A stretch of DNA of 30,348 nt from positions 217,715-248,062 of the forward strand of contig KQ482050.1 in assembly GCA_001430745.1 (NCBI GenBank), read 5' to 3'. The position numbers and the translations under genes were made by a program. The notes beneath the pieces are model-generated. The model had not been told where the DNA came from, did not search any database, and worked only from the letters and a program-made list of their open reading frames with translations. This document shows positions 1-10,182 of the stretch, in pieces. Source of the stretch: Auxenochlorella pyrenoidosa (lineage: Eukaryota; Chlorophyta; Trebouxiophyceae; Chlorellales; Chlorellaceae). Positions within the stretch are counted from its first letter, which is position 1. Every line of letters begins with the position of its first letter.

Positions 1-36
1 ACCCACACACACACACCCACACACACACACACACAC
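1..36. repeat. (AC)n microsatellite
   Basis: Almost uninterrupted CA dinucleotide run at the left edge. It lies in the intron just upstream of the acceptor of the first exon in the window. Confidence 0.9.
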
Positions 37-45
37 CGGCTGCAG

Positions 46-140
46 GCGGCGTGGCAGTGCTGTCACGGCCCGGCCTGGAGGTCGTCTACATCGCCGACCA
101 CAGCCTCCACACCATCCAAAAGTTCACCCTTAAGCTGTGA
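46..140 (+). CDS. 3'-terminal exon of a truncated gene, possibly a beta-propeller (NHL-like) protein
   Basis: Only the last exon is inside the window. A CTGCAG acceptor ends at 45; the exon enters in phase 1 and runs 31 codons to TGA at 138-140. The C-terminal peptide contains VVYIADHSLHTIQKFTL. The pattern V-Y-I-A-D-x-x-x-x-x-I-Q-K-F resembles the core of an NHL/SMP-30-type propeller blade (hydrophobic-Y-hydrophobic-A-D-x(5)-I-x-x-F). The match is short, so the family assignment is inference. The rest of the gene is to the left. It converges on the small (-) gene that ends at 905. Confidence 0.55.
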
Positions 141-904
141 GCGCGCTGCCCTGCTGGTGCCTGACGGTGGTTCAAATAGAACTACTTCAGAGGGCTTAAT
201 TGGCTGGCCCCTGCTCGCCTCAGCTGCCTGGCCCACCCTCTTTTGTTGGGCCTCAGAGCACCTCCTGTGCAAGCAAGCCACGACCTGAGCCGCCCCCCAT
301 CTGGGCTAGCTTACACCGATCGCACATGAGGCCAGGCAGCTGCCCCCTGCCAGCCTCAGCACAAGGCTTGGCCTTTGTTGCCAGAGGCTTTGTACCATTG
401 CTGCCAGAGATGCGCCCGGCATGAAGCAAGCTCCCGGGGCGACGCCAGCAACGCCGCCCAGCCCCAGCCAACGAGCCGCGCCCCACCGCCCCTGTCCCGT
501 GCATGCAGCCCATCGCCCCCGCCAAAAGCATCCGCGCGCCCTCCGAGGCCGCCGCCCCCGCCGCGTCGGCTGCGCCCGTCCCGCTCTCTGCGACGGCGCT
601 CCCTCCCAGAGGGGACAGCAGCTGCCGGCGGCGCTGCCCGCTAGGCCGGCTAGACACCCCCCTCTTGCTGCCATGAGTGATTTGTACGAGTGCTCAGCTG
701 TCCCCAGCACGCTGCCATGCCTTGCCCCCGACTGTGCATCGCACTGTAAGCCTCGCGAAGATGAAGGCAAATGGGTTCACGAATGCAAGGGGCGCAAAGG
801 ACACGGCATGAGGCATGCACAGGGTACAGATTGGTAAGGTGCAGGTGAGGCAACTCAGAATGTTGAACAGGCACTCTCCGCTGCTGCACAGTCTGCGGAT
901 GCAC
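141..904. other. Intergenic, convergent 3' flanks
   Basis: No exon chain with consistent phase was found on either strand. The only landmark is TTACA at 311-315, which is TGTAA on the (-) strand and a plausible polyadenylation signal for the gene ending at 905 (3' UTR about 590 nt). Long open frames here come from GC-rich composition. Confidence 0.5.
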
Positions 905-2028
905 CTACCCCGCCCCACCGCCCGGGTAGCTGCCCGGAGAGCCTGCCGTGTTGCACACGCACCGCCCGGCATCCGACATCACGCCTCCCAGCAGGGGGGC
1001 ATACACTGCCGGTGTCGAGCAGGCCTGCAGGGTTGGAGCAGGGTTGAAGCAGGCGCATGGTGTTGGACAGCACAAGGTGCGGGAGCTGCATAGGGAAGCA
1101 AAGTTCATGTGCCCACGGCGCTGGGGGAAGGGGCCAGCCGTGCATCCACCCCTCCCAACCCACCCACAAAACCGCTGCCTCTGCCTGTCCGGGCCTCCCT
1201 GCTGCACCCTCGGCCATAACGTGTGTGTACAGCAGCGCGGTGCCCCACCTTTGCAAACTGGCATTGTGCTCCCAGGCACAGGCACTGGTCGGGGGCCCCA
1301 GCCTGGCAGCACTGCAGCAGGCGGGAGGAGGAGCAGATTTGAATGAAAAGCAAAGAAGCTTGCGATCCCAGTCCGACTTGGTAGCTGGCCAGGGACAGGC
1401 TGCAAGGGCTGCCCACCCCTGGCCAGCTTCCTTGACCCACGCCCACAGGCGTGCTCTCTCTCTCCCCCCCATTCCCGCTTGGTCAGTTGCACAGCCTTCC
1501 CCACCAGGCTTGCACGCGTTGCCCAGCACTGCTGCTCCCGACCTCCCTCGCGGGGCCACCCAAGCTCCAGATGGAAAGGAGAAGGCATTGCGCGCTACCA
1601 GCCTGGCGCAGCCCCACCTGAGCGTCGATCAAGCCAAAGCAGGGCTGCAAGGTGTCAGCTCCAGGGCAAGGCGAGGATGGCGGGCCAGGGCTGGGTGCTG
1701 TCGGCGAGGGCGGCGGGGGCGGAGGGCTGAAGCCGGTGCCGGCTACAGCAGTGGCAGTTGCCGTGGCGGTGCCTGTGGAGAGATGGCGCAAGCGAGCAGG
1801 CTGGTTGGCTTGCTGTTCATTTGGCTTTGCATGTGAGCAGTAAAGCAAGGATGAGCAGCACCACAGCATTTGCGCCTCACCTTGTTGCAGCCGGCGCCCT
1901 CCTTGGTGCTCGCGCGACCTGCCTGCAGCGGCGGCGGCGGCGGCGGCGGCCGGGCAGGTGCCGCCTCCGCCGGCGGCAAGCACAGCACTGGCTGCTAGCA
2001 GCGCAAGGAGCGCTCCTCTGGGCGCCAT
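905..2028 (-). CDS. Small secreted Cys-rich protein, family member 1 (161 aa)
   Basis: Four exons: 2028-1881, 1772-1618, 1311-1249, 1024-905 (486 nt, all phases consistent, GT-AG introns). Exon 1 encodes a signal peptide (MAPRGALLALLAASAVLAAG), a poly-Ala stretch and a basic GRRLQQ motif. Exon 2 adds TATATATA-like residues, a Pro-rich linker (FSPPPPPPSP) of the kind seen in cell-wall proteins, and CPGADTLQPCFGLIDAQ. Exon 3 is CCQAGAPDQCLCLGAQCQFAK and exon 4 carries ACSTPAVYAPLLGG and RCVCN. The Cys pattern C-x8-C-x6-CC-x6-CxC-x4-C-x4-C-x18-CxC is shared with the next gene and the C-termini of three larger paralogues in this window. Function is unknown; extracellular location is inferred from the signal peptide. 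An in-frame upstream Met (MPVMAPRG) is an alternative start. Intron 2 contains a relic of the local LINE. Confidence 0.75.
1381..1475 (+). mobile_element. Relic of LINE 3' end
   Basis: The stretch starting GTAGCTGGCCAGGGACAGG and ending in a pyrimidine-rich CTCTCTCTCTCC tail aligns nearly base for base with the 3' UTR and tail of the LINE at 10253-12165 (its positions 12055-12135), including the AGCTGGCCAG and CTGGCCAG hairpin arms. It is a very short 5'-truncated copy in intron 2 of the (-) gene 905-2028. A perfect target duplication is not visible; CTTGGT flanks both sides. Confidence 0.7.
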
Positions 2029-2472
2029 TACAGGCATGCTGTGCACCAGCAGCTGGCACTCTCCACCCGGGGGGGCTGCTCCCTTGTTGTGCGGCAATCT
2101 TCTGCCCTACGTTCACTGACAAGCGGGGCCTCTGTGCTCGAAAAAATCGGGTCGAAGTGCAACGTTGGAGGCTTGGTGAAAGGGAGCAGGTCTTTTGAGG
2201 CTCCCAACTGACCGCCAAGCAGCGACGTCGACGGCAGCAGGCGCAGCGGGCCCTCCCTCTTAGGAAAGTCCAGAGCCTGGATTGATTTCACAGCAAGAAG
2301 CAGGCTGTGTCACTGGAAACTATCAGGAGACATAAACATGACTTGTAATTGCATATGCGAAGTTCACTCTAGAAGAACTACATGGATCGAAGGTGGACGC
2401 GCGCACCCGCCTTCAGGCACCGCTGCCTGCTGATGCTGTGGTCCGCCTTGCCGTGAGCAGCTGTCAGTCCCA

Positions 2473-3148
2473 TCATCGTCCACTTGAGCACGCACACATG
2501 CCCTGCTCCGACATGCTGCCGCCTACCAGCGGTGCATACACGAGCGGCGATGAGCACGCCTGCGTGAGGGAATGGATGGACGGTGGGAGAAAGGTGTAGA
2601 GTGATCCAGACCTTGTGCTGCCTCCGGCGCAGGCAGGGCATGCAAGCCGGCTTGGAGCATGCGGCACCCGACCCGAGCCGGCGCACAGGGAGCGCCTGCC
2701 GCGCCAATGGTGGACAACCCGCCCCTGCCGGTGCCTGATGCACTCGCCTTCTGGTACTGGCAGCCCGACCCAGAGCATAAGCACTGCTGCGGCTCCGATG
2801 CTATGCAGCACTGCGTGGCAATGAGCCCGTAGCAGGCCTGCAGGCTGTCGGCGCTGGGGCAGGAGCTTGCTGCTGCAGGAAGCGGCAGCGGGAACGGGGA
2901 GGCGGGCGGGCACTCGGATCGTCAGGAGAAAGGATGCAAGGCCAAAAGCTGCTGCAACTCAGCACTGAAACTTGAGTTTAAGCCGCCGTACCAGAAGACT
3001 CACCTTGCAAAAGCTTGCGGCTCAAGCGCGGCAGGCGGCTCGCTGTGGCGCCACCGGGCCTGCTGCCGCCGACGGCGGCAGCTGTGCTAGCAAACGCGAG
3101 CAGTGCTGCTGCAGCAAGCACTAGAAGCAGCGCCTTGCTCCGTGTCAT
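2473..3148 (-). CDS. Small secreted Cys-rich protein, family member 2 (118 aa)
   Basis: Three exons: 3148-3004, 2872-2748, 2559-2473 (357 nt, phases close). Exon 1 encodes a signal peptide (MTRSKALLLVLAAAALLAFA) followed by LSRKLLQ, matching GRRLQQ of the neighbour. Exon 2 gives CPSADSLQACYGLIATQCC, then QQCLCSGSGCQYQK. Exon 3 gives ACSSPLVYAPLVGG, then MCACSSGR and stop. The Cys spacing matches member 1 almost exactly, so the two are tandem duplicates in the same orientation, 444 bp apart. Intron 2 starts with GC (AAG|GCGAGT); the exon 3 junction is supported by homology with member 1. The exon 2 acceptor is a CAGCAG (NAGNAG) site, so one Ala may be optional. Function is unknown; predicted secreted. 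Confidence 0.75.
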
Positions 3149-3470
3149 GTTGCTGCAGAGCCCAGAGGTTGAGTTGAGCGGGTGGGTGCTTCAGCTGGTT
3201 TGCTGACTGCTGGAGTCTCCAGTAAATAATGCCGATTGCTTTCTTCAACCTAAATAGCAGCTCGTGCAGGTGTTCTCTCGTGAGGGCCGCGGCCCAGAGT
3301 GCAGGAACATACCTTCGTAGAGCTACTCACGGCTCCCAGATTTCCCACCAGCATCCAGAAAGGTAGCCAGTTTATGAAATCAAGCTGCAGGCGCAGCACT
3401 GTCACCGATGGCGGCTTCTCAGGTCGGCAGCATCCGGGACCGATCGATACAGCGGAGTTGGAGTAGCCGT

Positions 3471-3520
3471 GGCAAGCCAGCCAGCTGCTGCGTGCGGCAA
3501 GCCAGCCAGCTGCTGCGTGC
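3471..3520. repeat. 25-bp perfect tandem duplication
   Basis: Two identical adjacent copies of a 25-bp unit beginning GGCAAGCCAGCCAGC (3471-3495 and 3496-3520). No associated gene. Confidence 0.9.
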
Positions 3521-4893
3521 TGCGTGCTCATGGGTCTGGCTGTTCCGCTGCAGTTCCGCAGTCCCCAAAGCCATCTTCCTCATGGTGCACCTTGCTGTTG
3601 CCACTGAGCCCTCCAGCGGGGCTCAGCGGGCCTCGCCTCGGCGCGCCGTTAACACCGGCTGAGGCCCTGGACGAGGATGGCCGCGATTTGGGCATCGCAG
3701 CCCCCGTCTATTCCTTCTGAAAGAGCTGCTGGGAACAGACAGCTGTGCGGGGCACCGGCGGTTGGCTGTCAGCTTGGGCTTGAGCCCACCCTCCTCTCCG
3801 GCGTTCGGAGGAGACGCTCAGCTTCTCTCAGCTCGCGATGGAGGCGTGCGAGAGCCGCCCTTCATCGTGCTGTCCTGAGCACCGGCAGCAGCCAGGCAAG
3901 TCGGCGCCGCCCGTGGTTTGAACGGGACTGTCTGGGCTGCATGCAGTGTGCTTCCTTGTGTGCATAATGGCGGCCTGCCATATCTGAACCATGGATCCAA
4001 CCATTTGCAGGAAGGTCTAGGAGGCTAGGGTGATGGCAGAGGCAACACCGCCAGTCGGCTGCACCTCTGATGGCGGCACAGGTGGGCAGGATGGTGGCAA
4101 CTGCTTGCCAGGCTGAACAGGAGGGCAGCCGCCACAGCATACCTACAGCTCCCGGTGGAGATGCGGAGCTTACCAGCTGGCAGCCAAATACTGGGCACAG
4201 AAGGCTAGAGCGTGGGCGTGCCTGCCGTGCATGCAGCTGAGGGGTTCACCTGCACACCATTGCAGTGGCCTCGCTGGCTGCCTCACTCTCATGCCTGGGG
4301 TCCATGTGACGATTTCCCCACGTTGCTAATCCAGCCCAACGGCCTGCGCCCTCCTTACACCAGCTACCACCCTGCGTCCCGTGCAGCCAACCCCTGGATG
4401 ACCCAGGCTGGGCTACCTGCTGGCGCAGGCACCTGTGGTGGCACACTGAACAAGGTGAGCGGGTGGCGCTGCCGCTGGCTGCCGGACGGTGTGCAAGCTT
4501 TGCTACCAGCACACTGGGCATTAGGGCTGGCGCGCAGCTGCTGTAAGGTAGTGACCAGTTGCCTATGAGCCAGCCCCTGCACCAGGCAATGCACCGAGCA
4601 GCCGCGGTGCATCCAACAGCCATTCTCACCCCCTGCCTGTTCATGGCTCCTCTGCAGAGTGGGCGGCTAGGCTTGCCAACAGGCGCTGCTGCTGTCCACG
4701 CTGTCGACAGAGCGGACGGGCATGGACTTATTGTGGCAGCGTACACAGTGAGGCGCTGGGCCGGTGTCGCACGCCTTCTGCACAGCCCGGCCTGGGTCAG
4801 TGGGCAAACGGCATGTCTCCCTGGGAGTGCCGCCCAACTCCCCGCCCCTTTGGCTACACCCTTCGATCGGCCCCCCTTCTACCTTCCTCTCCC

Positions 4894-5118
4894 TGTCCTA
4901 GCTGTGTCCTATTCTCTGTCCTACCCCCTACTACCCGTCCTATACCCGTCCTATGGTAGTGTTTCATAGGATGTCCTATTTCTTTGAATTGATGCTATAC
5001 TCATGCTATACTCGTGCTATGATGTGAGCAGCCATAGGACACCTGGAGGCCACATAGGATCAGTATAGGACGATGGGATAGGACAGTGAGTAGCATTGCC
5101 ATAGCATCCACATAGCAC
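4894..5118. repeat. Clustered GTCCTAT / ATAGGAC dyad repeat block
   Basis: The left part has GTCCTA(G/T/C) at 4895, 4905, 4918, 4937, 4948 and 4973, followed by GCTATA-type units at about 4994, 5005 and 5016. The right part has the reverse complement: ATAGGAC/T at about 5034, 5054, 5066 and 5078, then ATAGCA units near 5102 and 5111. The block is less GC-rich than its surroundings and has overall inverted symmetry about 5020. It codes for nothing recognisable. It could be the core of a non-autonomous element, a cluster of protein-binding sites or a cruciform-forming sequence. Confidence 0.75.
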
Positions 5119-6141
5119 GACTGGCATAACTCTAGTGCAGCGGCGGCGCCGGCGCCAGCGGGCGCTGCCTCAGCTCATTGCTTCGACCTGATGCACGTAA
5201 TCCAATGCTTCGCTCATGATGTAGCAAGGTTGTGTTTGCACAAAAGCCGTGCAATGTGCAAGGCTAACGCGCAGCATGCCTCCTCGTCTTCCCGCCGCTA
5301 TACCCCGCCAGCTGTCGTCACAGTCAACGAGCTTCGCGGTCCTCCTTGCCCAAGCAGTGTATGCAAAGGGATCGGTTGAAGAAAACGAAGGCAAGACAGC
5401 TGAGTACGCTGGCCAAACCGTCAGGGCTGCTCGCGGCGGGGAGGGCGAGAAGGCGGCGAGCTGCACAGCCGCATGGGCAAGCAGCAGACGCTGGCCCGCC
5501 GCCCGTCGCGCGAGACAGCCCCGCCGGCGCTGCTGTAGCACCTCACAGCACTGCGCACGCTCAGCCCGAGCAACGCAGCCCGTCCGCCCGCTTTAGCTGT
5601 CACCTGAATGCAAGCATGATATCATCGATATCACAGCTGCCCCTTGTACGGACCCGGCAGCGTGGCGGCGAGCGGCGGAACTCGCCGTAGGCAGCGCTTA
5701 CAGTCGCGCCGCTCCACCCTCTAGACAGGCTTCACAGTTTGTTATAAAATCCACAGTTGGAGCGGCCTGGGTCAGGGCCCACCTGCAAAGATCCAAGCAG
5801 CTGGCTGCTGCAGGGCCGCGGTACCAGCTGGCGGCCGCGGCCGCTGCCGCCGTTTTGCATGGCAGCTGCAGGAGGCAGCAGGCATCTGCTGATCTTGTAG
5901 CGCCAGAAGTTTTGGTAAGTCGTCATTCTTCGGCACAAATTCACGGGTTTGGGGAAGCGAATCCCCAACTCGTTCAGAAGTGGAAGGTGGCCACGCGGAA
6001 GGTCTTCATCTAAGCCTCATTTCGATCAAATTTGTTGTGTTAGCACCTCGTGCAGAGCTCCGATCTTGACCCAAGCGAGCGAGCACCTGAACCCGTTCAC
6101 AGCGGAAGAATCTCCCGCCAGAGTCGGCCTGAAGCGGCTAA

Positions 6142-8913
6142 ATGGGACTTGCGGGCGATCTTGAGGGCGGCGCCAGCACGCCAGACAAGGGTGGCTCCAG
6201 CATAGGCGCCGGCGCCGCCGCGTCTGCTGCTGCCGTCGCACCCGACCAACCTGGCTCCGGCTCCTGGCCCTTTTCTGGGCATTACTGGGAGGATGCAATC
6301 CTGGAGGGGCAGCCCCTCACAGACAAACAGCGGTGAGCTGCGGCGGCGACTGCTTGTCGCTCCAGCATGCATGCATGCATGCATATGCTGTGTCGGCGGC
6401 CCTGTCGGCTGCTGTATGCTGATTGGAGGAGTCTTGCAAGCGTAATGAAAGGCGGCCCAGGTTGTGCAGGAACCGACCTAGCTGCCACTTTCCATGGTCC
6501 TTCCTGCAGGCAGGGCATGAGCTACCGCGGCCTGCGGCTGCCCCTGGCCGCCCCCGGCGGGCCCCCCCTGCTGCTGGCGGCGGTGCGCGGCACCGACCAC
6601 CGCGGGCGCCCCTTCCGCTGGGTGGCCCGCCGGCACCGCAAGCTGCTGTCGCAGGAGCACGCCTGCCCCTCGCCGCCGCCACCGCTGCGCTGGGCGGCGT
6701 GCCTGGACGCGCGGGCCCAGGCGCGCAAGCCGGGTTGGTGGGTGGCGCTCCTCTTCACGCTTGGCTCGGCGCTGTTTGTGGTCAGCGGCATGGCCGGAGA
6801 GTTTGAGGCGGTGGGCGACCCCCCCACCCAGCCAGTGGGGCTGCGCTCCGCCAGCGCGGCACTGATACGGTGGCCCAACGTGGTGGCAGCCAACCTGTGC
6901 TTCTTCCCCGCCGGCATCCTGCAGGCGAGCCGGGGGGCGGGGGGGGGCAGGGGTCAGGTGACCCACAGGGTGTGGGTGGTCTGCGGGGGCGTCCGCATGC
7001 CCTGGCACCTCACCGGCGCGGCTGCCCTGGGCGGCGAAGGCAGCAGTCTGCTTGCACATGCGCCGCTGGCCTGCCAAGCCCGCACGCTGCGCCCCGCTGT
7101 GCCCCTCGCCTCAAGTTCCCTCAACCCCTGCTCAAACCCCTGGCGCTGGCGCAACGCACCCTTCCGGACCCTTGCAGTACCTTGAGAGAGTCAACATGGA
7201 CCTTGCCGCCAGGCCCGCCTTGCATCCATGCAGTACCTGCAAAGCGTCAACATGGACCATCTCGCCGCCCTGCATCCCTGCAGTACCTTGAGAGCGTCAA
7301 CATGGACCGCGCCGCCAGGCTGCGGGCGTGGCGGGCGCGTGGGGGTAGCCGCCCGCGGCCCGGCCCCCGCCTGCTGCCCACAGCGCACGACCTGAAGACT
7401 GTCAGCGTGTGGGCGGTGCTCATCCAGCTGACCGGCATGCTGGGCTTCAACCTGGCAACGATTGGCAGCATCGTCGAGGCAGCTATTCCCATGGAGGTGG
7501 GGCTGGCTGCAGCTGTGCCCACCTGTGCCACCCGTGCGCACGCCCAAAAGCTGCGCTGCACCTGCAGCCAAGGCTGCACTGCTGGTATCCATTCCTCCCC
7601 ATGCAGCTTCACCCCGCCCGCCTGCATTGCAGCCATTCAGAAGGGTCCGTTTGGGGGTCGCCCATGCGCCAGCCCCGGGCCTCTTTCCTGCCTGCTGGCA
7701 ACTGCCTGCCTGCCTGCCTGACTGCCTGACTGCCTTCTGGCAGCCTGCTGCCTGCCCGCCTGCCTGCCTGCTGTGCAGCCTACGACAGCCACCTGGCTGG
7801 TGAGCTTTGGGTTCACCTACGGTGGAGCCGCCTTCACTGGTGGGCGGGCAGCAGGAGCGTGCTGGGTCTTGCTGCGTGTACGCAGAATTTACTGGCCTAG
7901 CCGGAGGCTATTGCAGCATCTTGGGCGGGAGCAGCATGCCAGCGGCGCAGCGACGCAGCCTCTTGGGGTGGTGCGCAGCTCGTGCTGTCTTGTGAGCTGC
8001 ACCTGTTGTGCTATTTGCTGTGCTATGCTGCGCTGTGCTGTGCTGCGCTGCGCCACGGCATGGCCAGGTCTACCACATTGCAGCTGCCTGGCAGCCTCAG
8101 CAGCGGGCCTGCTCCCTTTCAATACAGTGTCCGCGATCCTGATGTGCTGGGAGGCCACGGGCAGCTGGTGGCGTGGGCTAGTGCCCTCGCGGCTGCGCGA
8201 CCTGCGCGCTGTGTCCTGGCACGCCGCCTTTTGGAATTTTCAGGGGTCGGCAGGCTTCCTCATCGGCGGCGCCGCGCTGTATGCCACGCAGTTCAGGCAA
8301 GTGAGACGTGCCACAAGGTCTGTGTCGTGTGTGTTCTGTTGCGGATAGACAGACTTTAAGCCCAAACAAGCAAGCAAGCAAGCGTGCCACGCAGTTCAGG
8401 CAAGTGAGACGTGCCATGCAGTTCGAGCGCGCTGTATGCCACGCATTTCAGGCAAGCGAGACGTGCCACGCACTTTGTGCACGCTGTACGCCACGCAGCA
8501 CTGGCGCGCCGTGCGCCTGCGTCGGGCCGCGCCGCTGCCGCCGCTGCCGCTGGGCTGTGCTGCTGCGGCCGTGCTGTGCTCCTGCTGCCATGCATGCTGT
8601 GCAGCCCCGCAGAGATGCGTTGGTCCATGCTGGATGCTGCAATGCAAGCAGGCTCTTCCCCGGCATCGGCTCTGCATGCGCCGCCACTAGCTGGGCGCTG
8701 TGGGTGCTTGCCCGCAGCAGCATGGCAGCCCGATGGCTTACAGCCTTGCCCGCCTCTCAGTCCTCCAGCGCCGCCGCCTGCCTCTGCCCCTGCCCCCGCA
8801 GCTGGACCCAGATGCAGTGGATCTCCGGGTGGGGCAACCTGGCGGGTGCTGTGTGGTTTGAGCTGTCGGCGCTGGCCATGCTGCTGGAACAGGGCAACCC
8901 GCAGCACCCGTGA
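6142..8913 (+). CDS. Multi-pass membrane protein of unknown function (386 aa)
   Basis: Six exons: 6142-6332, 6510-6924, 7284-7496, 7779-7839, 8128-8296, 8802-8913 (1161 nt, phases 2, 0, 0, 1, 2 consistent). An in-frame TAA directly precedes the ATG. About six hydrophobic segments: near residue 140 (WWVALLFTLGSALFVVSG), 186-202, 243-262 (SVWAVLIQLTGMLGF), 279-300, then FWNFQGSAGFLIGGAALY and WGNLAGAVWFELSALAMLLE. The repeated pattern W-x-N-x-x-G-x-x-x-F-x-x-G/S recalls YrhK-like integral membrane proteins of bacteria and plants; this family link is from memory and uncertain. The N-terminal 130 residues are soluble and basic. Introns 2 and 5 begin with GC (GCGAGC, GCAAGT). An in-frame GT donor at 6958 would instead add 11 residues after residue 202. 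Introns 2 and 5 contain copies of their own splice sites (see findings). TGTAA at 9366-9370 may be the polyadenylation signal. Confidence 0.75.
6366..6388. repeat. (CATG)n tetranucleotide repeat
   Basis: Short self-complementary run of CATG/ATGC in intron 1 of the membrane protein gene. Confidence 0.85.
7172..7308 (+). repeat. Three tandem copies of intron 2 acceptor plus exon 3 start
   Basis: GCAG followed by TACCTTGAGAG-GTCAACATGGACC occurs with acceptor-like context three times; exon-like starts fall at 7178, 7234 and 7284. Only the third keeps the reading frame of the downstream exon: starting at 7178 hits TGA after about 36 codons, and the second is shifted. Confidence 0.85.
7712..7770. 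repeat. CCTG/CTGC-rich tetranucleotide tract
   Basis: Degenerate CCTG repeat in intron 3 of the membrane protein gene, just before the exon 4 acceptor at 7778. Confidence 0.7.
8280..8470 (+). repeat. Copies of exon 5 end plus GC donor inside intron 5
   Basis: The exon 5 end GCCACGCAGTTCAG with its GCAAGTGAGACGTGCC donor flank (from about 8283) recurs at about 8387, and with one exon change and a GCAAGC donor at about 8439. Related shorter fragments lie between and after these copies. The first copy is the one that fits exon 6 in phase. Confidence 0.85.
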
Positions 8914-10182
8914 CCGGCGCCTGCACTGCCGCGTGAGGGGCGCCTGCGCTGCATGTCACCTGGCACCTGCCGTGGCAGGCAGAACAACTCGGCCGCAGCC
9001 AGAGTGCCCCAAGTGAGGTGGAGCGCTGCTTCTCGTGATGGACCCACTCTTTCATGTGAAACCTTCTCGTGAGGTCTGGCCCGCACACTTGGGCAGCACT
9101 GCCAGTGGCGCCAGTTATTTGCCGAGCACTTGCATCCCGCGGGCAGTCGCACACGCCAAGCCAGCTCTTCAGTTCACACACGTGACCCCATACCTTTCAA
9201 TCGTGCTTCTGATTCTTTCTTGCATCTCCTTCTGTATTCCTTTTGACTAGTGCATTCTCTCTTATGCCGACGGGCAAAAACCTGCAACAGCACAGGATAG
9301 GTGGGAAGGAAGGCAGCTGGGGCTTGCAGACAGGCGCTGACCGCCAGCGCAGGTGGCGGCTGTTTTGTAACACGCAACACTCGACATGGTTGAGGGTTAT
9401 ACAAAATTTAAATCGAAGCGTAGGAGAAGACACCATCATCAACAAAAGTTCCTATCAGCAAGTGCAGTTGCCGGGCTCGTGCTGCTGCCGCCACCGCCAT
9501 GGCCGGCAAGTGCCCGCCCATCTCCCTTCGTCTGCTGGCGGTGCTCCCATGCACCTAGCGCCACAACGCCGCCTGATTCAACGTATTTCGTAATGGAGGA
9601 AGGTTCGTGCTAGGTTGGCCGCACGAGCAGTCCAGCAGCATGAAGGCGGCATGCCTTCTGCCCAGCCTTCAGGCCTTTTCCCATTCAACCTCTGCCCTCC
9701 TTCCCTGCTTGTGAAGAGCCCTGAAAAAACCTTGCTGTGCACCCCCCAACATCCTTTCTCAACTGCAAGTCGAGGCGAAGACTCGCCAGGCTTTCTGTGC
9801 TCTGAGATTGTGCCTTTTTAACTCAGACGATCTAGATCAGCTGCGCGCAAAAAGTGAGCCAGAGGGAGCCAGAGGGCTGCTGAAAGCAGAAGACGCCTGG
9901 GCGGCTTGGGCGATCCAGCCGCCACCGCTCCCATTGTCCGCTTAGATGTTCGAGGGAAGGCTGCCTGGACCTTGGTTCCTGCCCCTGTGAAGTTTTGGTC
10001 AGGGAGCAGCATCAGCAAGGCAGCGTTACTGTCAAGGCTCATGGGTGCCGCCTGCTGGCGCCGACGTCCCCAGTTGTCGATACCATGCTGCCCCTACCAG
10101 AATGTCCAAGCTGTCCTACTCTTTTCCCCAGAATGTCGTCTGGTGTGTCGCCCCTCTTCGCTGTCCTTTAAACTGCAGCAAA
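8914..10182. other. Intergenic region between the membrane protein and the LINE-bearing gene
   Basis: No supported gene. It holds TGTAA at 9366-9370 (candidate polyadenylation signal for the gene ending at 8913), a locally AT-richer stretch around 9365-9460, and presumably the promoter of the gene starting at 10183. No clear TATA box was identified. Confidence 0.5.

Larger units (their letters stand above)
3149..6141. other. 3-kb region without a confident gene
   Basis: I searched both strands for chains of exons with matching phase and found none that I trust. Weak possibilities: a (+) exon pair at about 4391-4446 (ending NK before a GTGAGC donor) and 4659-4748 (after a CTGCAG acceptor; LGLPTGAAAVHAVDRADGHG, then a GTGAGG donor), both phase 0; and a short (+) terminal frame ending at 3720 with LGIAAPVYSF. 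None resembles a family I know. Separately listed: the 25-bp duplication at 3471-3520 and the dyad block at 4894-5118. The right part must hold the promoter of the gene starting at 6142. Confidence 0.45.

Noticed and set aside
855..1588. Two overlapping open frames above 220 codons on the minus strand
   Set aside because: They cross introns of the gene 905-2028; only the exon pieces match the Cys pattern of the paralogues.
905..2028. Plant non-specific lipid transfer protein (8-Cys motif)
   Set aside because: CC and CxC occur in the same order, but spacings are far too short and an extra C-terminal CxC is present, so the match looks superficial.
5170..5596. Possible gene on either strand around 5200-5600
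   Set aside because: Open frames on both strands have shuffled Ala/Arg composition and no splice-consistent partner exons.
7178..7291. Upstream acceptor at 7178 as the true start of exon 3
   Set aside because: The frame stops before joining the conserved membrane segments; only the acceptor before 7284 is in phase.
3471..8470. CRISPR array
   Set aside because: The repeats here are tandem duplications or duplicated splice sites without regularly spaced unique spacers, in a eukaryotic genome.
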